Positions 54,577-64,000 of a DNA stretch of 64,000 nucleotides are shown in pieces; position 1 is the first letter of the stretch, and every line of letters starts with the position of its first letter. This stretch comes from Setomelanomma holmii (taxonomy: Eukaryota > Ascomycota > Dothideomycetes > Pleosporales > Phaeosphaeriaceae), in NCBI GenBank assembly GCA_010015745.1, contig ML978230.1, positions 110,352 to 174,351 on the forward strand. Reading direction: 5' to 3'. Both the position numbers and the translations under genes were made by a program. Under the pieces are notes generated by a model. It did no database searches. It was given only the letters and a program-made list of their open reading frames with translations, and had not been told where the DNA came from.

Positions 54577-55062
54577 GATCTCGAGTACTCCAATTGACTA
54601 TTGCAAGACGCGGTGACGAACAGGTGAGCGTGGAGTGGCGGTCGCTTGCGAGAAGGTGTCTCGAGTCGCAATGCTGCGAGACGTGAGGTCTATTATATCT
54701 GGGCAACGTGCCGCGAGTGAGGCTGCTCGGCCGAGGATCGACGCCGGGATTAGTGATTCAAAACTCACAACCGACAGTAGGGCCGGCAATAATCTGCAAT
54801 GAATTCTCCACAGCGTAGAGAAGCTTCAGCGAAAGGCGCGAGACTGTGGTGGAGCGGGACGCGGGCTGCGCAGGCCGTCCATGCAGCATGGGTGTGATCC
54901 GTCTGCAGGCACAATGCTGTTTTCCACGTGGGTGATACCTACGAAGACAGTCACGATGGCTGGATTAAAACTGCCAACCACAACATAAAGCACCATTATA
55001 AGGCCAAAGCCTTGCAATTGTACGTAGAGATCCACTTCGCTCTTCTGTCTGGAGAGGGCTTT
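54577..55062. other. intergenic
   Basis: About 490 bp between the GFA-type gene start and the NMO gene end, both on the minus strand. No feature was recognised. Confidence 0.4.
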
Positions 55063-56061
55063 TTACAGCCTTGCCGTGTCAACTACCAGCGCATTGCTCT
55101 GCGTCAACACCTCTATGGCCTCCCTCTCCATTCTCTTTGCTAGCTCTTCACAGGTCGGCACATCGTGAATCAGTCCAGCGCACATGCCCAAGCTCCAAAC
55201 GCCCGCATCCACATCACCAGTCTCATAAACACCCTGGCCTCGCTTCCCACTCATTAGGTGAGCAACATCTTCAAACTTGACGTCCTTCTTTTCGGCTTCA
55301 ATCTTGACAACCTCCGTGCTGACTGCATTCTTGTGTAGGCGCGTCGTGTTGCGAAATTTCCGTAGACAAAGCACAGTGTCATTCTCTGTGGCTCGGACGA
55401 TAGCATCCTTGACATTGGGGTGAATTGGAGACTCCACTGTACACATCCAGCGAGTTCCCATATTGATGCCAACTGCGCCGAGAGCGAGAGCTGCAGCCAG
55501 TTGTCGTCCATTGGCGAATCCTCCCGAAGCAAGATATGGGATCTTAAGCTGTTCGGCGCAAAGGGAGAGAAGTATTAGAGATGTAGTGTCGTATTCTCCT
55601 CCATGCCCAGCACACTCGATGCCATCAATAGAGATACAGTCGACGCCTAATTTCTCGGCTCTTAATGCGTGTTTGAGAGTCACACACTTGTGGAAGACTG
55701 TCACGCCATTCTCCTTGAGGTATTTGAGGATGGGACTTGGATCGCCAGCGGTCTCGACAATCTTGATGCCCTCTTCAACAACGACTCGAGCGTAAGCGGA
55801 ATAGTCTGGTGGGTTCATCATGGGTAGCAATGTGATGTTTACACCAAACGGCACGGTGGACGATTTTAGCAACCCCTTCGTCTTCCTGATCTCGTTCCTT
55901 AGAGCCTCAGGCGTAGGCTGTGTAAGGGCCGTTAGAAAGCCCAGAGCGCCGGCATTGGCCACTGCTGATATAAGTTCCGCCTTGCCAACCCACATCATTC
56001 CTCCCTGCACGAGCGGGATCCGTATTCCCAGTTGTTCTGTGAGCCATGTTTTGAGAGGCAT
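55063..56061 (-). CDS. nitronate monooxygenase (2-nitropropane dioxygenase family)
   Basis: 332 residues, single exon from ATG 56061. It is an FMN-binding TIM barrel. Recognisable parts are IPLVQGGMMWVGKAELISAV near the N-terminus, VPFGVNITLLP, the active-site segment IECAGHGGEYDTTSLILL with the catalytic His, IPYLASGGFANGRQLAAAL and ALGAVGINMGTRWMC for phosphate and FMN binding. It oxidises alkyl nitronates such as propionate-3-nitronate, using FMN and O2 and detoxifying these respiratory poisons. Length and motifs fit class I NMOs. It is the last intact gene before the transposon region; its 5' end lies about 270 bp from the first relic. Confidence 0.93.
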   Translation of the reverse strand: MPLKTWLTEQLGIRIPLVQGGMMWVGKAELISAVANAGALGFLTALTQPTPEALRNEIRKTKGLLKSSTVPFGVNITLLPMMNPPDYSAYARVVVEEGIKIVETAGDPSPILKYLKENGVTVFHKCVTLKHALRAEKLGVDCISIDGIECAGHGGEYDTTSLILLSLCAEQLKIPYLASGGFANGRQLAAALALGAVGINMGTRWMCTVESPIHPNVKDAIVRATENDTVLCLRKFRNTTRLHKNAVSTEVVKIEAEKKDVKFEDVAHLMSGKRGQGVYETGDVDAGVWSLGMCAGLIHDVPTCEELAKRMEREAIEVLTQSNALVVDTARL

Positions 56062-56329
56062 CGTGTGGAGGCAGCGAGTGATTGGTGACTTTGGATGTTG
56101 ACGCCACTAAGATGTTTGAAGTAGAAGGAGGGAGACGATGTCAACGTCACGATTGTTGTAGAGTGAGAACATGATGGACTGATTGTGATGTTCAGTGTCG
56201 AGTCAGGCCTATGCCGAGGTACATCGGGGTAGCTTCGTACCCCACTTCCGCTAAGTCATCCTAACCAAAGCTTAAGCTCGGCCCTATACTTTTCGGCCAC
56301 CCCACCAAAGTTGAGATCGCGATTTGAAA
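56062..56329. other. junction between host genes and the transposon region
   Basis: About 270 bp after the NMO start codon. It should hold the NMO promoter. The transposon boundary is not sharp; composition becomes AT-richer from about 56320. Confidence 0.4.
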
Positions 56330-57075
56330 CTAGTACAACTTAACCATAACGCTTATATTCGCCAATGTATACACATAGAATCGAGAGTGGTACTAGCAGA
56401 TTGAGCAACAGCCTTTACAGCTTTTTTCTCACCCCTTGTGGTAGCCTTTTCAGCCGACTGAGCTGCAGCTTAATCTATTGCCTTGATAATTGTTTCTACG
56501 CTGTTAAAACGCCTATTAAGGTTAGAGAGAACTAGTTTTGTCGTCTTCGTAATGTTAGCCTAATTAAGCTAGAGCTGCAATTGCTTATTGTTTGCCTAAC
56601 TCAGCTGCGCGTGTATTTGCTACTAATATTGCCTTGCCTGCCTTGCTAAGCAAGAGGCGAGTACTCTGCGTAAGCTTTTCTAATTGCTCTAACAACTGTT
56701 AAGCCCAGTAGAGATCTTGAGACCGCTAAGGTGTTGCAAATACTTAATTTTGTATACAACCTAGCTGTAAAATCTGTAGAGAAGTAACTAGCTGCGTCTG
56801 AACCTAAGATAATAAGAGTACAAGCTCTAGGTTGTACGGAATAAGGCCTGCAGCTCGCTAACTATCTCGTATAACCTTGTTTGAGAGGCCTTGTATACGA
56901 GTAGCATTGTAGAATAAGATAAAGCGCTCTTTCTTAATAGGCGAGGCGTCGCTAAGAGCTAAGAGAGCTCATATCTACTCGCAATACGCTAACTTTGTAA
57001 TAGAGAATAGAGTAAGGTCTAATAGCTGCAAAACATGTAAGAAGTAAGCTAGTAGATAAAGGTAGTGTATCTAAG
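56330..57075 (-). mobile_element. Fot1/pogo-type DNA transposase relic (C-terminal part)
   Basis: Read on the minus strand from 57068, one frame gives YLYLLAYFLHVLQLLDLTLF, ASPIKKERFILFYNATRIQ, RAAGLIPYNLELVLLLS, LLEQLEKLTQSTRLLLSKAG and VANTRAAELGKQ, with in-frame stops between. The order and spacing match the end of Fot1/Pot2-type DDE transposases (HLLQPLD, then a GFRxAGLxPxxPE-like motif, then a coiled tail). Stops lie where Gln or Arg codons are expected (TAG, TAA and TGA from CAG, CAA and CGA), as RIP would produce. The N-terminal catalytic part is missing: the relic is cut at 57075 by the gypsy LTR. Terminal inverted repeats were not found. Confidence 0.7.
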
Positions 57076-57376
57076 TGTCACGGTAACCACCGTGGTTTCC
57101 TATGACACCTCACTGTCTGGAACCGTCCCCAACAGTTCTGACCAATCAACAGCCACTAGGTATTGCTCAGCTGACCTAGCAGGTACTAATTAGCTGAACG
57201 CAGCAAGGGCCCCGCGCTAAGTGCACTAGCTAACCCTCTAATATGTCTGTCCTAATCTTAGGCCTCTGCTTCTGTTTCCTTACGCAACGTCTTGTATTAC
57301 ACCAGATAACGTACGTAGCTAATATCAATGCTTCTGAAGTAAGCTCTTAAATACGTGCTTATAGCATCTCGTGACA
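57076..57376 (+). repeat. 5' LTR of the Ty3/gypsy element
   Basis: The 301-bp segment starts TGTCACGGTAACC and ends CTCGTGACA, so it has a 7-bp terminal inverted repeat (TGTCACG/CGTGACA) with the TG...CA ends of an LTR. The gag start follows 24 nt downstream. An inner hairpin (CACGGTAACCACCGTG) lies at its left edge. A second LTR copy is not in the window, so the 5' assignment rests on position. Confidence 0.7.
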
Positions 57377-57399
57377 TTACGTTGCGTCCCTCAACAATC

Positions 57400-58350
57400 A
57401 TGACAACCAAAGATTCTGCCACTGTGATGCAACAGATACTCACTCAGTTGAACGGGTAAACTGAGACTCTAGCTAAACAGGAGGCTCGTCATCACGAAGA
57501 AATGACGCCGATCTAACAGGAGCTTGAGACTATTAAGACCAAGTCAGCTACCCCTCCTGTTACTCAAACAGACGCTGAGGGCGACCCAGCAGACGTAGAG
57601 ATGCCGTCTGGCGATGGCTCTCCTCCTGTGAGGACCCCTTCTCCTCTAAAGGGCACTGCGTCCTTGCTACACTAAACTGATTGTCTGCCTGACCTACCCT
57701 CTTCAGCGGTAAAAGAAAGGACCTGCCTACCTTTGTCCGCAAGCTTCAGTATAAGCTTGAAGGGAACGCTAACTAATACCTAAACGAGAGATTATGCCTT
57801 CTATATGCCTACTCGCGCTTAGAAAAGGACGCAGTGTTGCTTACTAACCCGCTAATAGATAAGGACATCTATGATGTTAACTAACGTAATACGTTTCTAC
57901 AAGCTACATATAAAGATCCTAATTGCGAACTTACTGCTCTTAGCAGGCTTAGCAGCTTAAGACAGGGTAAACGAAGCTTTACCTGTCACTTCGCTGAATT
58001 CTGACGCCTTGCCGCTGATACTAGCCTTAACAAAGTCAGTCTTGTTAATACTCTACGTAACTCATTGTCCCACAAGCTACAACGCGCTATGGTCAGCCAC
58101 GCCCTGCCCTGAAACCTGAACGAGTACGCAAACCTTATCTCGACTTACGATAACAACCTTTGCTTCCTACCTGACTACCCTTAACGTTACGCTACTATTA
58201 TCTCCCCCCTCTGACGCTATAGAAACCGACGCCTCTAACTACGCCTCTATCAGTACTGCTGAACGTTAAAGGAGAATCAAGGATAGAACCTGCTTCAAAT
58301 GTGGCAAGACAGGCTATCTCTCCTGCGATTGCTCCATCCTACTGCCCTAA
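57400..58350 (+). pseudogene. gag relic of the gypsy element
   Basis: Starts MTTKDSATVMQQILTQLNG, then a stop. Further on, a capsid-like region contains FVRKLQYKLEGN, YLNERLCLLYAYSRL and LNTLRNSLSHKLQRAM-like segments. The zinc knuckle at 58285-58326 reads CFKCGKTGYLSC; the CX2CX4HX4C histidine has become Tyr (CAC to TAT), a C-to-T change. At least eight in-frame stops were seen. Confidence 0.75.
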
Positions 58351-58599
58351 ATAATCTGAGCCCAAAGCTCTACACTGCTGTCAACGACTGTAGTCGCTAG
58401 CCAACGCTGCTCCTGCTGATCTTCCGCCTCATCCTTGTTAACAACCTCACACAGAAGCTGTTCTCCCTAAGAAAGACGCCAGAATACTGTATCCCTAAAA
58501 CGACAGGTAAAAGCTGCGTCCTGAGGTTAAGTCGCTCCTCAGGACCTTGGTTTCCCTAGATCTCCGCTGACCTATTAACCTACCTAAATACTGATACGC

Positions 58600-60575
58600 C
58601 CTAGAACCACTAGATCAACATCCCCTGCACTATTCGCTAAGACTGCTTCGCCACAGATGTACTCGCATTGGTAGATACTGGTGCTACTAGTATAGGTTAT
58701 ATTCATAGGAATCTGGCGCGCAAATAGAAACTCTGTCTAGCACTGCTACCTGTTATACTACACTTAAAAGGGTTTAATAGCACTTACCTAAAGGGTAGGT
58801 ATATCACCTATACTACGAAGCTGCGCCTCTAACACAAAAACTACGCAGAAACAATCTAGCTGATAGTGACTGATATTAGTTACCATAGCATTATACTTAG
58901 TATAGCCTAGATGTACAAACACCAAGTAAATATCTTGTACAAACAGAAATAGCTGCGTTTTGACGCTAACCGCTGCAAGACCTACTGCTTAGCCTTTTCC
59001 CGTCTAGAACCTAAACTCCAGATCGCGGTAGAGCACTGTCCTTCACCGCCGTTCTCCCACACTTAAACCCTGAAGCTGACGTTCCCTATTAGGCACCAGC
59101 ACTCTCAGCTCCTGCCTAAAATGTATAGGCAGCTCCACAAACCTAAACCTAAACCTGAACCTGAACTAGGATTGCACAAGACCTTGTACTCCTTATCTAA
59201 TAATCCTCCTAAACTCTCCTCTAACAAAGAGCTAAATATCTACTGCATTAGAGCAGCCCCACTTGTCTGTCTTGCCCGCAAGCGTGACCACGAGATCTTT
59301 GCTGTCTCGCTGTCTGACATTAATAAGGCCCTTGCGCCTAAGATACATACTGACCCTGCTACTAAGGTCCCCTTAGAATATCACAACCTGCTTAACGTCT
59401 TCTCCTAAGAAGAATCAGATCGCCTTACTAAACAACGCCTGTACGACTACAAGATTAAGGTCAAGGAAGGCAAACAGCATGGATTTAGCCATCTGTACAG
59501 CATGTCGCAGAATAAGCTTAAGGTGCTGCGTAAGTACCTTGACAACCACCTGTTAAAGGGGTTTATACGAGCTAGCTCTTCCTCTGTTACCTCTCCTGTA
59601 ATCTTTGGTAAGAAACCTGGAGGCTTACGTTTCTGTATTAACTACTGCTCTCTTAACGCAGTAACCATCAAGAACTGTTACCTAATTCCTCTAATCTAGG
59701 AGACTCTGAACTAACTTAGCAAGGCTAAGTACTACACGAAGCTCGACATTATTGCAGCTTTTAATCGCCTCCGAATCTTTAAGGGTGACAAATAGCTGAC
59801 AGCCTTCTGCACCTGATATAGCCTGTTTAAATACTTAGTTATGCTGTTTAGCCTAGCTAACGCCCTAAGTACGTTCTAACACTTCGTGAACAACGTGTTA
59901 CGCCTGTATTTGGATATCTTCTATACCGCCTATCTTAACGATATCCTAATCTACAGTAAGAATCTACATAAATACTAGGAACACGTCTGATTAGTTCTGA
60001 GTGCCCTAAAGGACACCGGCCTGCAACTTAACATTAACAAGTGTGAGTTCTACAAGACTGAGGTCACCTACCTAGGTTACGTTGTTGGCATTAACAGCGT
60101 TTAAATAGACCCTAAGAAAGTACAAGCTATACTTGATTAGGAATATCTAAGCAAAGTAAAGGACGTACGAGCGTTCCTAGGATTTGCAAACTTTTATAGG
60201 AGGTTTATTAATAATTTCTTCTACCTCACCTCCTCGCTTGTATCTCTAACTAAGAAGGACATAAAGTTTGATTTCAACGCCTCCTGCAAGGAGGCTTTTG
60301 ACAACCTAAAGCAAGCCTTTACCTCTGCTCTAATCCTCTGATACTTCAACTCTAACCTGAAGATTGTTGTTGAAGCTGATGCCTCAGATTACGTTACAGC
60401 AGGTGTACTGTCACAATACGACACTAATGGAGTCCTCTGACCTATCGCATACTACTCAAAAAGAATAAACCCTGCTAAGAATAATTCCAAAACTATAACA
60501 AGGAGCTCCTTGCAATTGTATGTTGTTTTAAACAATAGAGAGCTGAACTTGCAGACTTCCCAACAAACAAGCTGC
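58600..60575 (+). pseudogene. pol relic of the gypsy element (protease, RT, partial RNase H)
   Basis: The aspartic protease motif ALVDTGATS lies near 58665-58690. Reverse transcriptase follows: GFIRASSSSVTSPVIFGKKP at about 59560, KLDIIAAFNRLRI near 59740, and the catalytic box YLNDILIYS at 59931-59957, where YLDD would be expected (Asp to Asn by G-to-A). Then come CEFYKTEVTYLGYVV, VRAFLGFANFYRRFI and the RNase H start VEADASDYVTAGVLSQ, ending with YNKELLAIV and RAELADFPT. Many in-frame stops. Integrase is absent. Confidence 0.8.
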
Positions 60576-60960
60576 TATCAAGCGCTTGGCTTGATAGGCT
60601 TGACTTGGCTTAGTTCGTTCAAATCAAGCTCCTCTATAGTGAATAGTAAGCCAAATCAAGCTATGATGGAAGGTTTGCTTGATAGGCTTGTTAGAAACGA
60701 GTGTGTAGACTGTTTAGGGTGATAGCTGCAGGCTATTTTAGATGAGGCTTCTCGTGTTGCAGTACCGGCAATCTCACGATACTTTCCCAGTGTTGTAGTT
60801 AGCTTAGTAAGCTACTACCTACCTCAACAACGTGCTATCCTATCTCTTTCTACTAGCTTTATGCATACGATTTATCCTTTATCTATTAGAATTTTTATAG
60901 TGTCTTTACTATCGCTATTTTATTCTTGACCTCATGCCACCTAAAAAACGCGGTTTCAGC
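60576..60960. other. unassigned stretch between two retrotransposon relics, with GCTTG-type repeats
   Basis: The left part repeats GCTTGATAGGCTTG twice, near 60587 and 60679, along with GACTTGGCTTAG and AATCAAGC variants. This looks like sub-terminal repeats of a DNA transposon, but no ends could be defined. The right part (60770-60950) is AT-rich. Neither side continues the gypsy or copia coding sequence. Confidence 0.4.
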
Positions 60961-61159
60961 AGCGCCTTACGCTTGTTCTTTGATCCTAGAGGGCAGCCTC
61001 TCCTGCGTGGTTGCGCTGCCGGAGGTACTGCTACCAGCTGATGCGGCTCGTTTGGCTCATGCGGCTCATTTGGTGCGTGTGGCGTATCAGGGTCGCTCTA
61101 AAGGTGGTCTGGTCTGTAGTATAGCTTAACGACAGTCGATCTGAATGTTGCTGGACCAT

Positions 61160-62130
61160 TGACTATGTCGACGGTGACGTTGTGGCCATCTATACTGGCG
61201 ATATTGTATAGGCTATTCTAGCCATCACTTTCTCTCCAGACTAAGACTTCGCTCTGGAGTGGGAGCGCCAGCATGTCTGCAGTGGCTGGTCCGTTGCGAG
61301 TGTTCAGAGCATCTGCAACTTGGCGCTCTGCAGAGAGCTTGCGTAGAGCTTTTGTCGCCTTTTAAATAGCCTCGCTGCGCTTAACTATTAATAGTGATGG
61401 CGGTGACTCTGTAGTTATTCGTAGGTATGCTCCAAAGACTAGTAAGGTTGGGACTAGCCCATCAGGTCCAGCGGTGTCATTGACAGCTTTCACAGCTATC
61501 TGAAGGATTGCTTCATTAGACATAGCGTCTGAGAGCTCAGCGTGCAGTATATCCTATGCTCGGCGAAGAGGTGCGTGGTATCTCTCAGTCTTGCCCACCG
61601 ACCAGTGAGCCTCTGTAGGCACCTGCTTGCATGTGACTCCTATAATCTTTGCTTCTGTACAGAACTCTGCACTTGCGAAATTAGTGCCTGCGTCGTGTGT
61701 AATGATGTCTGGCGGTCCCTGATAGGTGTCGATCTATAGCATCCGCAGTGCCTGCCATGTCTCCTTAGCTGAGATAGCGTTAAGGAATTTTGCGCCTTAG
61801 AAAGCAGTTAAGGAGTCAACCACATATAATACTGGCTTGCTGCTGAGGTATATTACGTCTACCAGGATCTTATAGTTGAAGTAGTGATCATCCTTAAGAG
61901 TGAATTTGAATTGGCGTAGCACTAAGCTGTAGAGCTGACAGTGATAGCAAAACTTTGTGACTTCCTTAAGCGTTCTTTCTTCAAAGTCGTTGTAGCCAGT
62001 ATCCTTCAAGAGCTTAGCCAGTCTTATAACAGCTGGGTGTCTAAATCGGCGATGGAGCCGTCTCAACTCTGTTTCTGTTAGGAACACAGTTACTCTCTCT
62101 TTCTTATTAAGGTAGAACTATAGATGTCCC
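61160..62130 (-). pseudogene. copia integrase region relic
   Basis: The segment at 61797-62087 gives LTETELRRLHRRFRHPAVIR, KFCYHCQLYS and FKFTLKDDHYFNYKILVDVI, then PVLYVVDSLTAF. This is the HHCC zinc site and the start of the integrase core, with the first catalytic Asp in the ILVDVIYL stretch. Downstream (leftward) the frame is broken by stops but ends in the typical linker at about 61140-61260 (WRESDG, NGPATFRS). Confidence 0.75.
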
Positions 62131-62162
62131 TATTTGCGAATCACAGAGATGTGTACATCACC

Positions 62163-62960
62163 CTAAACCAGCTCATCTGTAGTGTTGTTGAAGTAGACCT
62201 TTAACCTGTCTATGTCTGCAAGGCACAACAAAAATAGTGTAGGTGCATCAAGCACCTCAAAGTTGATTGTTCTAATGTCTGTAGAGACCTGTGCAGTGCT
62301 AATAGACGCTGTAGCCTCACCCTTGCCAAATTTGATAGATGCTTTCCCTGCTGTAGATGTATCTATCTTGACTGTTAGGTCCTCTTGCGTGAGTGCAAGG
62401 TACTGCTCCTTGCCTACTGTAGATACGTTGGCAGCGCCTGTGTCTGGCAGGATTCCTTGGTACACAGATCGGGTGTAGCGGTCTTTAAGCAGGAACTGTG
62501 ACGCTAGTGCTGACGGCGCGCCTCAGCTGTATATGTCGTCACCAGAGATGTGATGCAAGAATGCCTGATCTGCCAGGCATTGCTCCGTGAAGAACTGGTG
62601 GTCAAGGTATTGCTGATCGCTGGTGCCGTCGTCATTGTTGTCGCTGTCCTCACAGTCTTCCTCTTCTCTCTATCCTCTTTAGTTGTATTAGCTGGTGTGC
62701 TCAATTCCTTCATACTCTGCAAGGTATACTGAGAAGTCCTCAGGTGGCTTAGCACCTGCAACGTATAGTGTAGAGACGAACTGCGTACAGGGATCCTTGC
62801 GTTCTTTGTCTGTGTGGTTAGAAGACTAGCATCCTTCCTTCTAGCAAACAAAGCATTTCTTCCTCCAGCATAGCTTAAATCTACGTTTATTGTCAACGCG
62901 TTGTTTGCCTCTCTAGTATGCAGCTTTAAATCCGCCTCCGCCTCCGCCTTAGGATTCACC
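62163..62960 (-). pseudogene. copia zinc knuckle and protease relic
   Basis: A knuckle-like segment near 62840 reads KKCFVC, a stop, KEGC, a stop, SSNHTDKERK; the two stops sit where Arg and Trp are expected. The protease at 62163-62465 gives GILPDTGAANVSTVGKEQYL with the DTGA active site intact, then VSTDIRTINFEVLDAPTLFL and LADIDRLKVYFNN. Confidence 0.7.
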
Positions 62961-63124
62961 TTAGATTCTTCTATTGCTGCTGTATCAGCGGTCTAAGTAG
63001 TATTAGTCCTCTGTGGCTATCTAGGCTGTGTGTTGCTAAGCCAGGTGTGTCTCAACTGCAGACCGCAGGTCTAAGAAGAGACCTTCACAGATTGTAGCTA
63101 GCTTAAACAGTGCTATTTCAAGTT

Positions 63125-64000
63125 CTAGTACTCCTTAGCAGGCATTAATAACTGTAGTGCGGAGGGCATCCTCACCCTCAAAGTTTTTCCCAAGTGCTCG
63201 CTAGCATAGCTGCAGCTTGTCAAGCAGGATCTGCAGAACCTCGTGTAGTCCTTTGTTAGGGTTTTCTGCGCAGGTGTGAGCGAAGGTTGTAGTTGTCCAG
63301 TCTGTGTAGTAGTGCTGGTGATGCACGTTATGGTTGAAATGGTTCTTGATTGCCATGTACGCTCTAGCAAAGCTGTCATCTCTCTCTACAACCTGTATGT
63401 AGAATGTCTCTACTCGCCCTGTAAGGATACAGGGAAACACTGCGTGAAACTGCTCTTCTTAGATGTCTACCTGCTAGCAGATGCTGAAGAAGACCTTAAT
63501 CTCATCATTAAGCAGGTCGTAGGCATTGCCTGTGTACTTATTGCTGTTGTCCTAGAGCTTAGAGAACTGCGTGATGGTGTTTGCGTCGAGCCGGTCATTG
63601 CAGGACCATCGCGGCGGCAGCGTCTTGTATAGGTCGTGTGGTAGGTCAGGTGGCCTGCCAGGTACACGGTTCGTCAGTTGCTGAGGGAAAGGCGTGACTT
63701 CGCGGTACGTGGTTGCTAGCGGCCGTGTATGAGTCTGTGGCTCTTGATATTGAGTGTAGCTTCTTGCGTCTTGTCTCACTCCATACTGCCCGCCTTGGTA
63801 GTTGCCTTGCTGCTCACTTGGTTGCTCGCCTAGTTGCTCTCCTGGTTGCTCGCGCTGCGACGTTCGCTGTGTCTGCAATGGCTGCTGCAACAGTGGCTGC
63901 GGCTGTTCTCTGGTCACAGGAGCTGCCTGGTGTGCGCTCTGCTGACGCTGGTACGCCTTAGAACGTTCGTCAAACTTCGTAGCTTGGAACTCTACAGGGT
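63125..64000 (-). pseudogene. copia gag relic, open at the window edge
   Basis: From the right edge, codons run without a stop to 63552: FDERSKAYQRQQSAHQAAPV, a Gln/Pro/Gly-rich stretch (GEQLGEQPSEQQGNYQGGQY), then PPDLPHDLYKTLPPRW. Further left are FYIQVVERDDSFARAYMAIK and LHEVLQILLDKLQL, separated by stops. The composition matches gag of fungal copia elements. The true start lies outside the window. Confidence 0.65.

Larger units (their letters stand above)
57076..60575 (+). mobile_element. Ty3/gypsy LTR retrotransposon, truncated and RIP-damaged
   Basis: The layout is LTR, gag, protease, reverse transcriptase and the start of RNase H, all on the plus strand. Frequent TAA, TAG and TGA codons interrupt every domain, mostly where Gln, Arg or Trp is expected. 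Connection domain, integrase and 3' LTR are absent: coding similarity stops near 60575 inside RNase H. It inserted into the pogo-type relic at 57075. It cannot be autonomous. Confidence 0.85.
60960..64000 (-). mobile_element. Ty1/copia-type retrotransposon relic, extends past the window
   Basis: Read leftward from 64000: gag, a zinc knuckle, protease, integrase and the post-integrase linker (VLVWRESDG, VTVDIVNGPATFRSTVVK, RRRGCPLGSKNK). Protease before integrase, with the GAG-pre-integrase motif, is the copia order. Reverse transcriptase is missing because homology ends near 60960. Stops such as TAG for Trp are frequent, consistent with RIP. The 5' LTR would lie beyond the right edge. Confidence 0.8.

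Overview
The window is nuclear DNA of a filamentous ascomycete (Pezizomycotina). Genes carry short 41-63 nt introns with fungal donor, branch-point and acceptor signals. The protein set is typical of these fungi: a LysM/hevein/GH18 chitinase, a Crh-type GH16 enzyme with a GPI signal, a BtgC-like GH17 glucanase, a HET-domain protein, a TmpA-like flavoprotein, an Rds1/ferritin-like secreted protein and several small cysteine-rich secreted proteins. The right end holds transposons with C-to-T/G-to-A damage of the kind left by repeat-induced point mutation (RIP). A Dothideomycete is the best guess from protein style; this is inference, not a database match.

Layout. 0-16 kb: a conserved fungal protein, a very large subgroup-C chitinase, a secreted Ser/Thr-rich protein, two conserved hypothetical proteins (one DUF7820-like) and a Crh-family transglycosylase. 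16.5-23 kb: a poorly coding stretch with a HET-domain gene broken by a frameshift, a coding-like tail in shifting frames, many TATATA-type motifs and pieces resembling a decayed protein kinase. 23-34 kb: a 1565-residue disordered protein, a candidate 8-cysteine effector, an epoxide hydrolase-type enzyme, a TmpA-like membrane protein and a tRNA-Ala(UGC) with an intron. 34-46 kb: a ferritin-like secreted protein, a tiny GPI protein, the GH17 glucanase, a frameshifted short-chain dehydrogenase, an F-box-like protein and an SLC1-type symporter with a GC-AG intron. 46-56 kb: two neighbouring small secreted cysteine-rich proteins (each with one intron), a J-domain protein, an MFS permease, a GFA/CENP-V-type protein and a nitronate monooxygenase.

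56.3-64 kb is a transposon graveyard. A minus-strand Fot1/pogo-type transposase relic is cut at 57075 by the 301-bp LTR of a plus-strand Ty3/gypsy element. The gypsy element runs through gag, protease, reverse transcriptase and the start of RNase H, then stops near 60575. After an unassigned stretch comes a minus-strand Ty1/copia element (integrase, protease, gag) that leaves the window at its right edge.

The recurring theme is the cell wall and secretion: chitin hydrolysis (GH18), chitin-glucan crosslinking (GH16 Crh), beta-1,3-glucan cleavage (GH17), a GPI wall protein and five or more small secreted proteins. I see no biosynthetic cluster, CRISPR array or clearly new multi-gene system. The most useful leads are the small secreted proteins, the broken genes and the 18-23 kb stretch.
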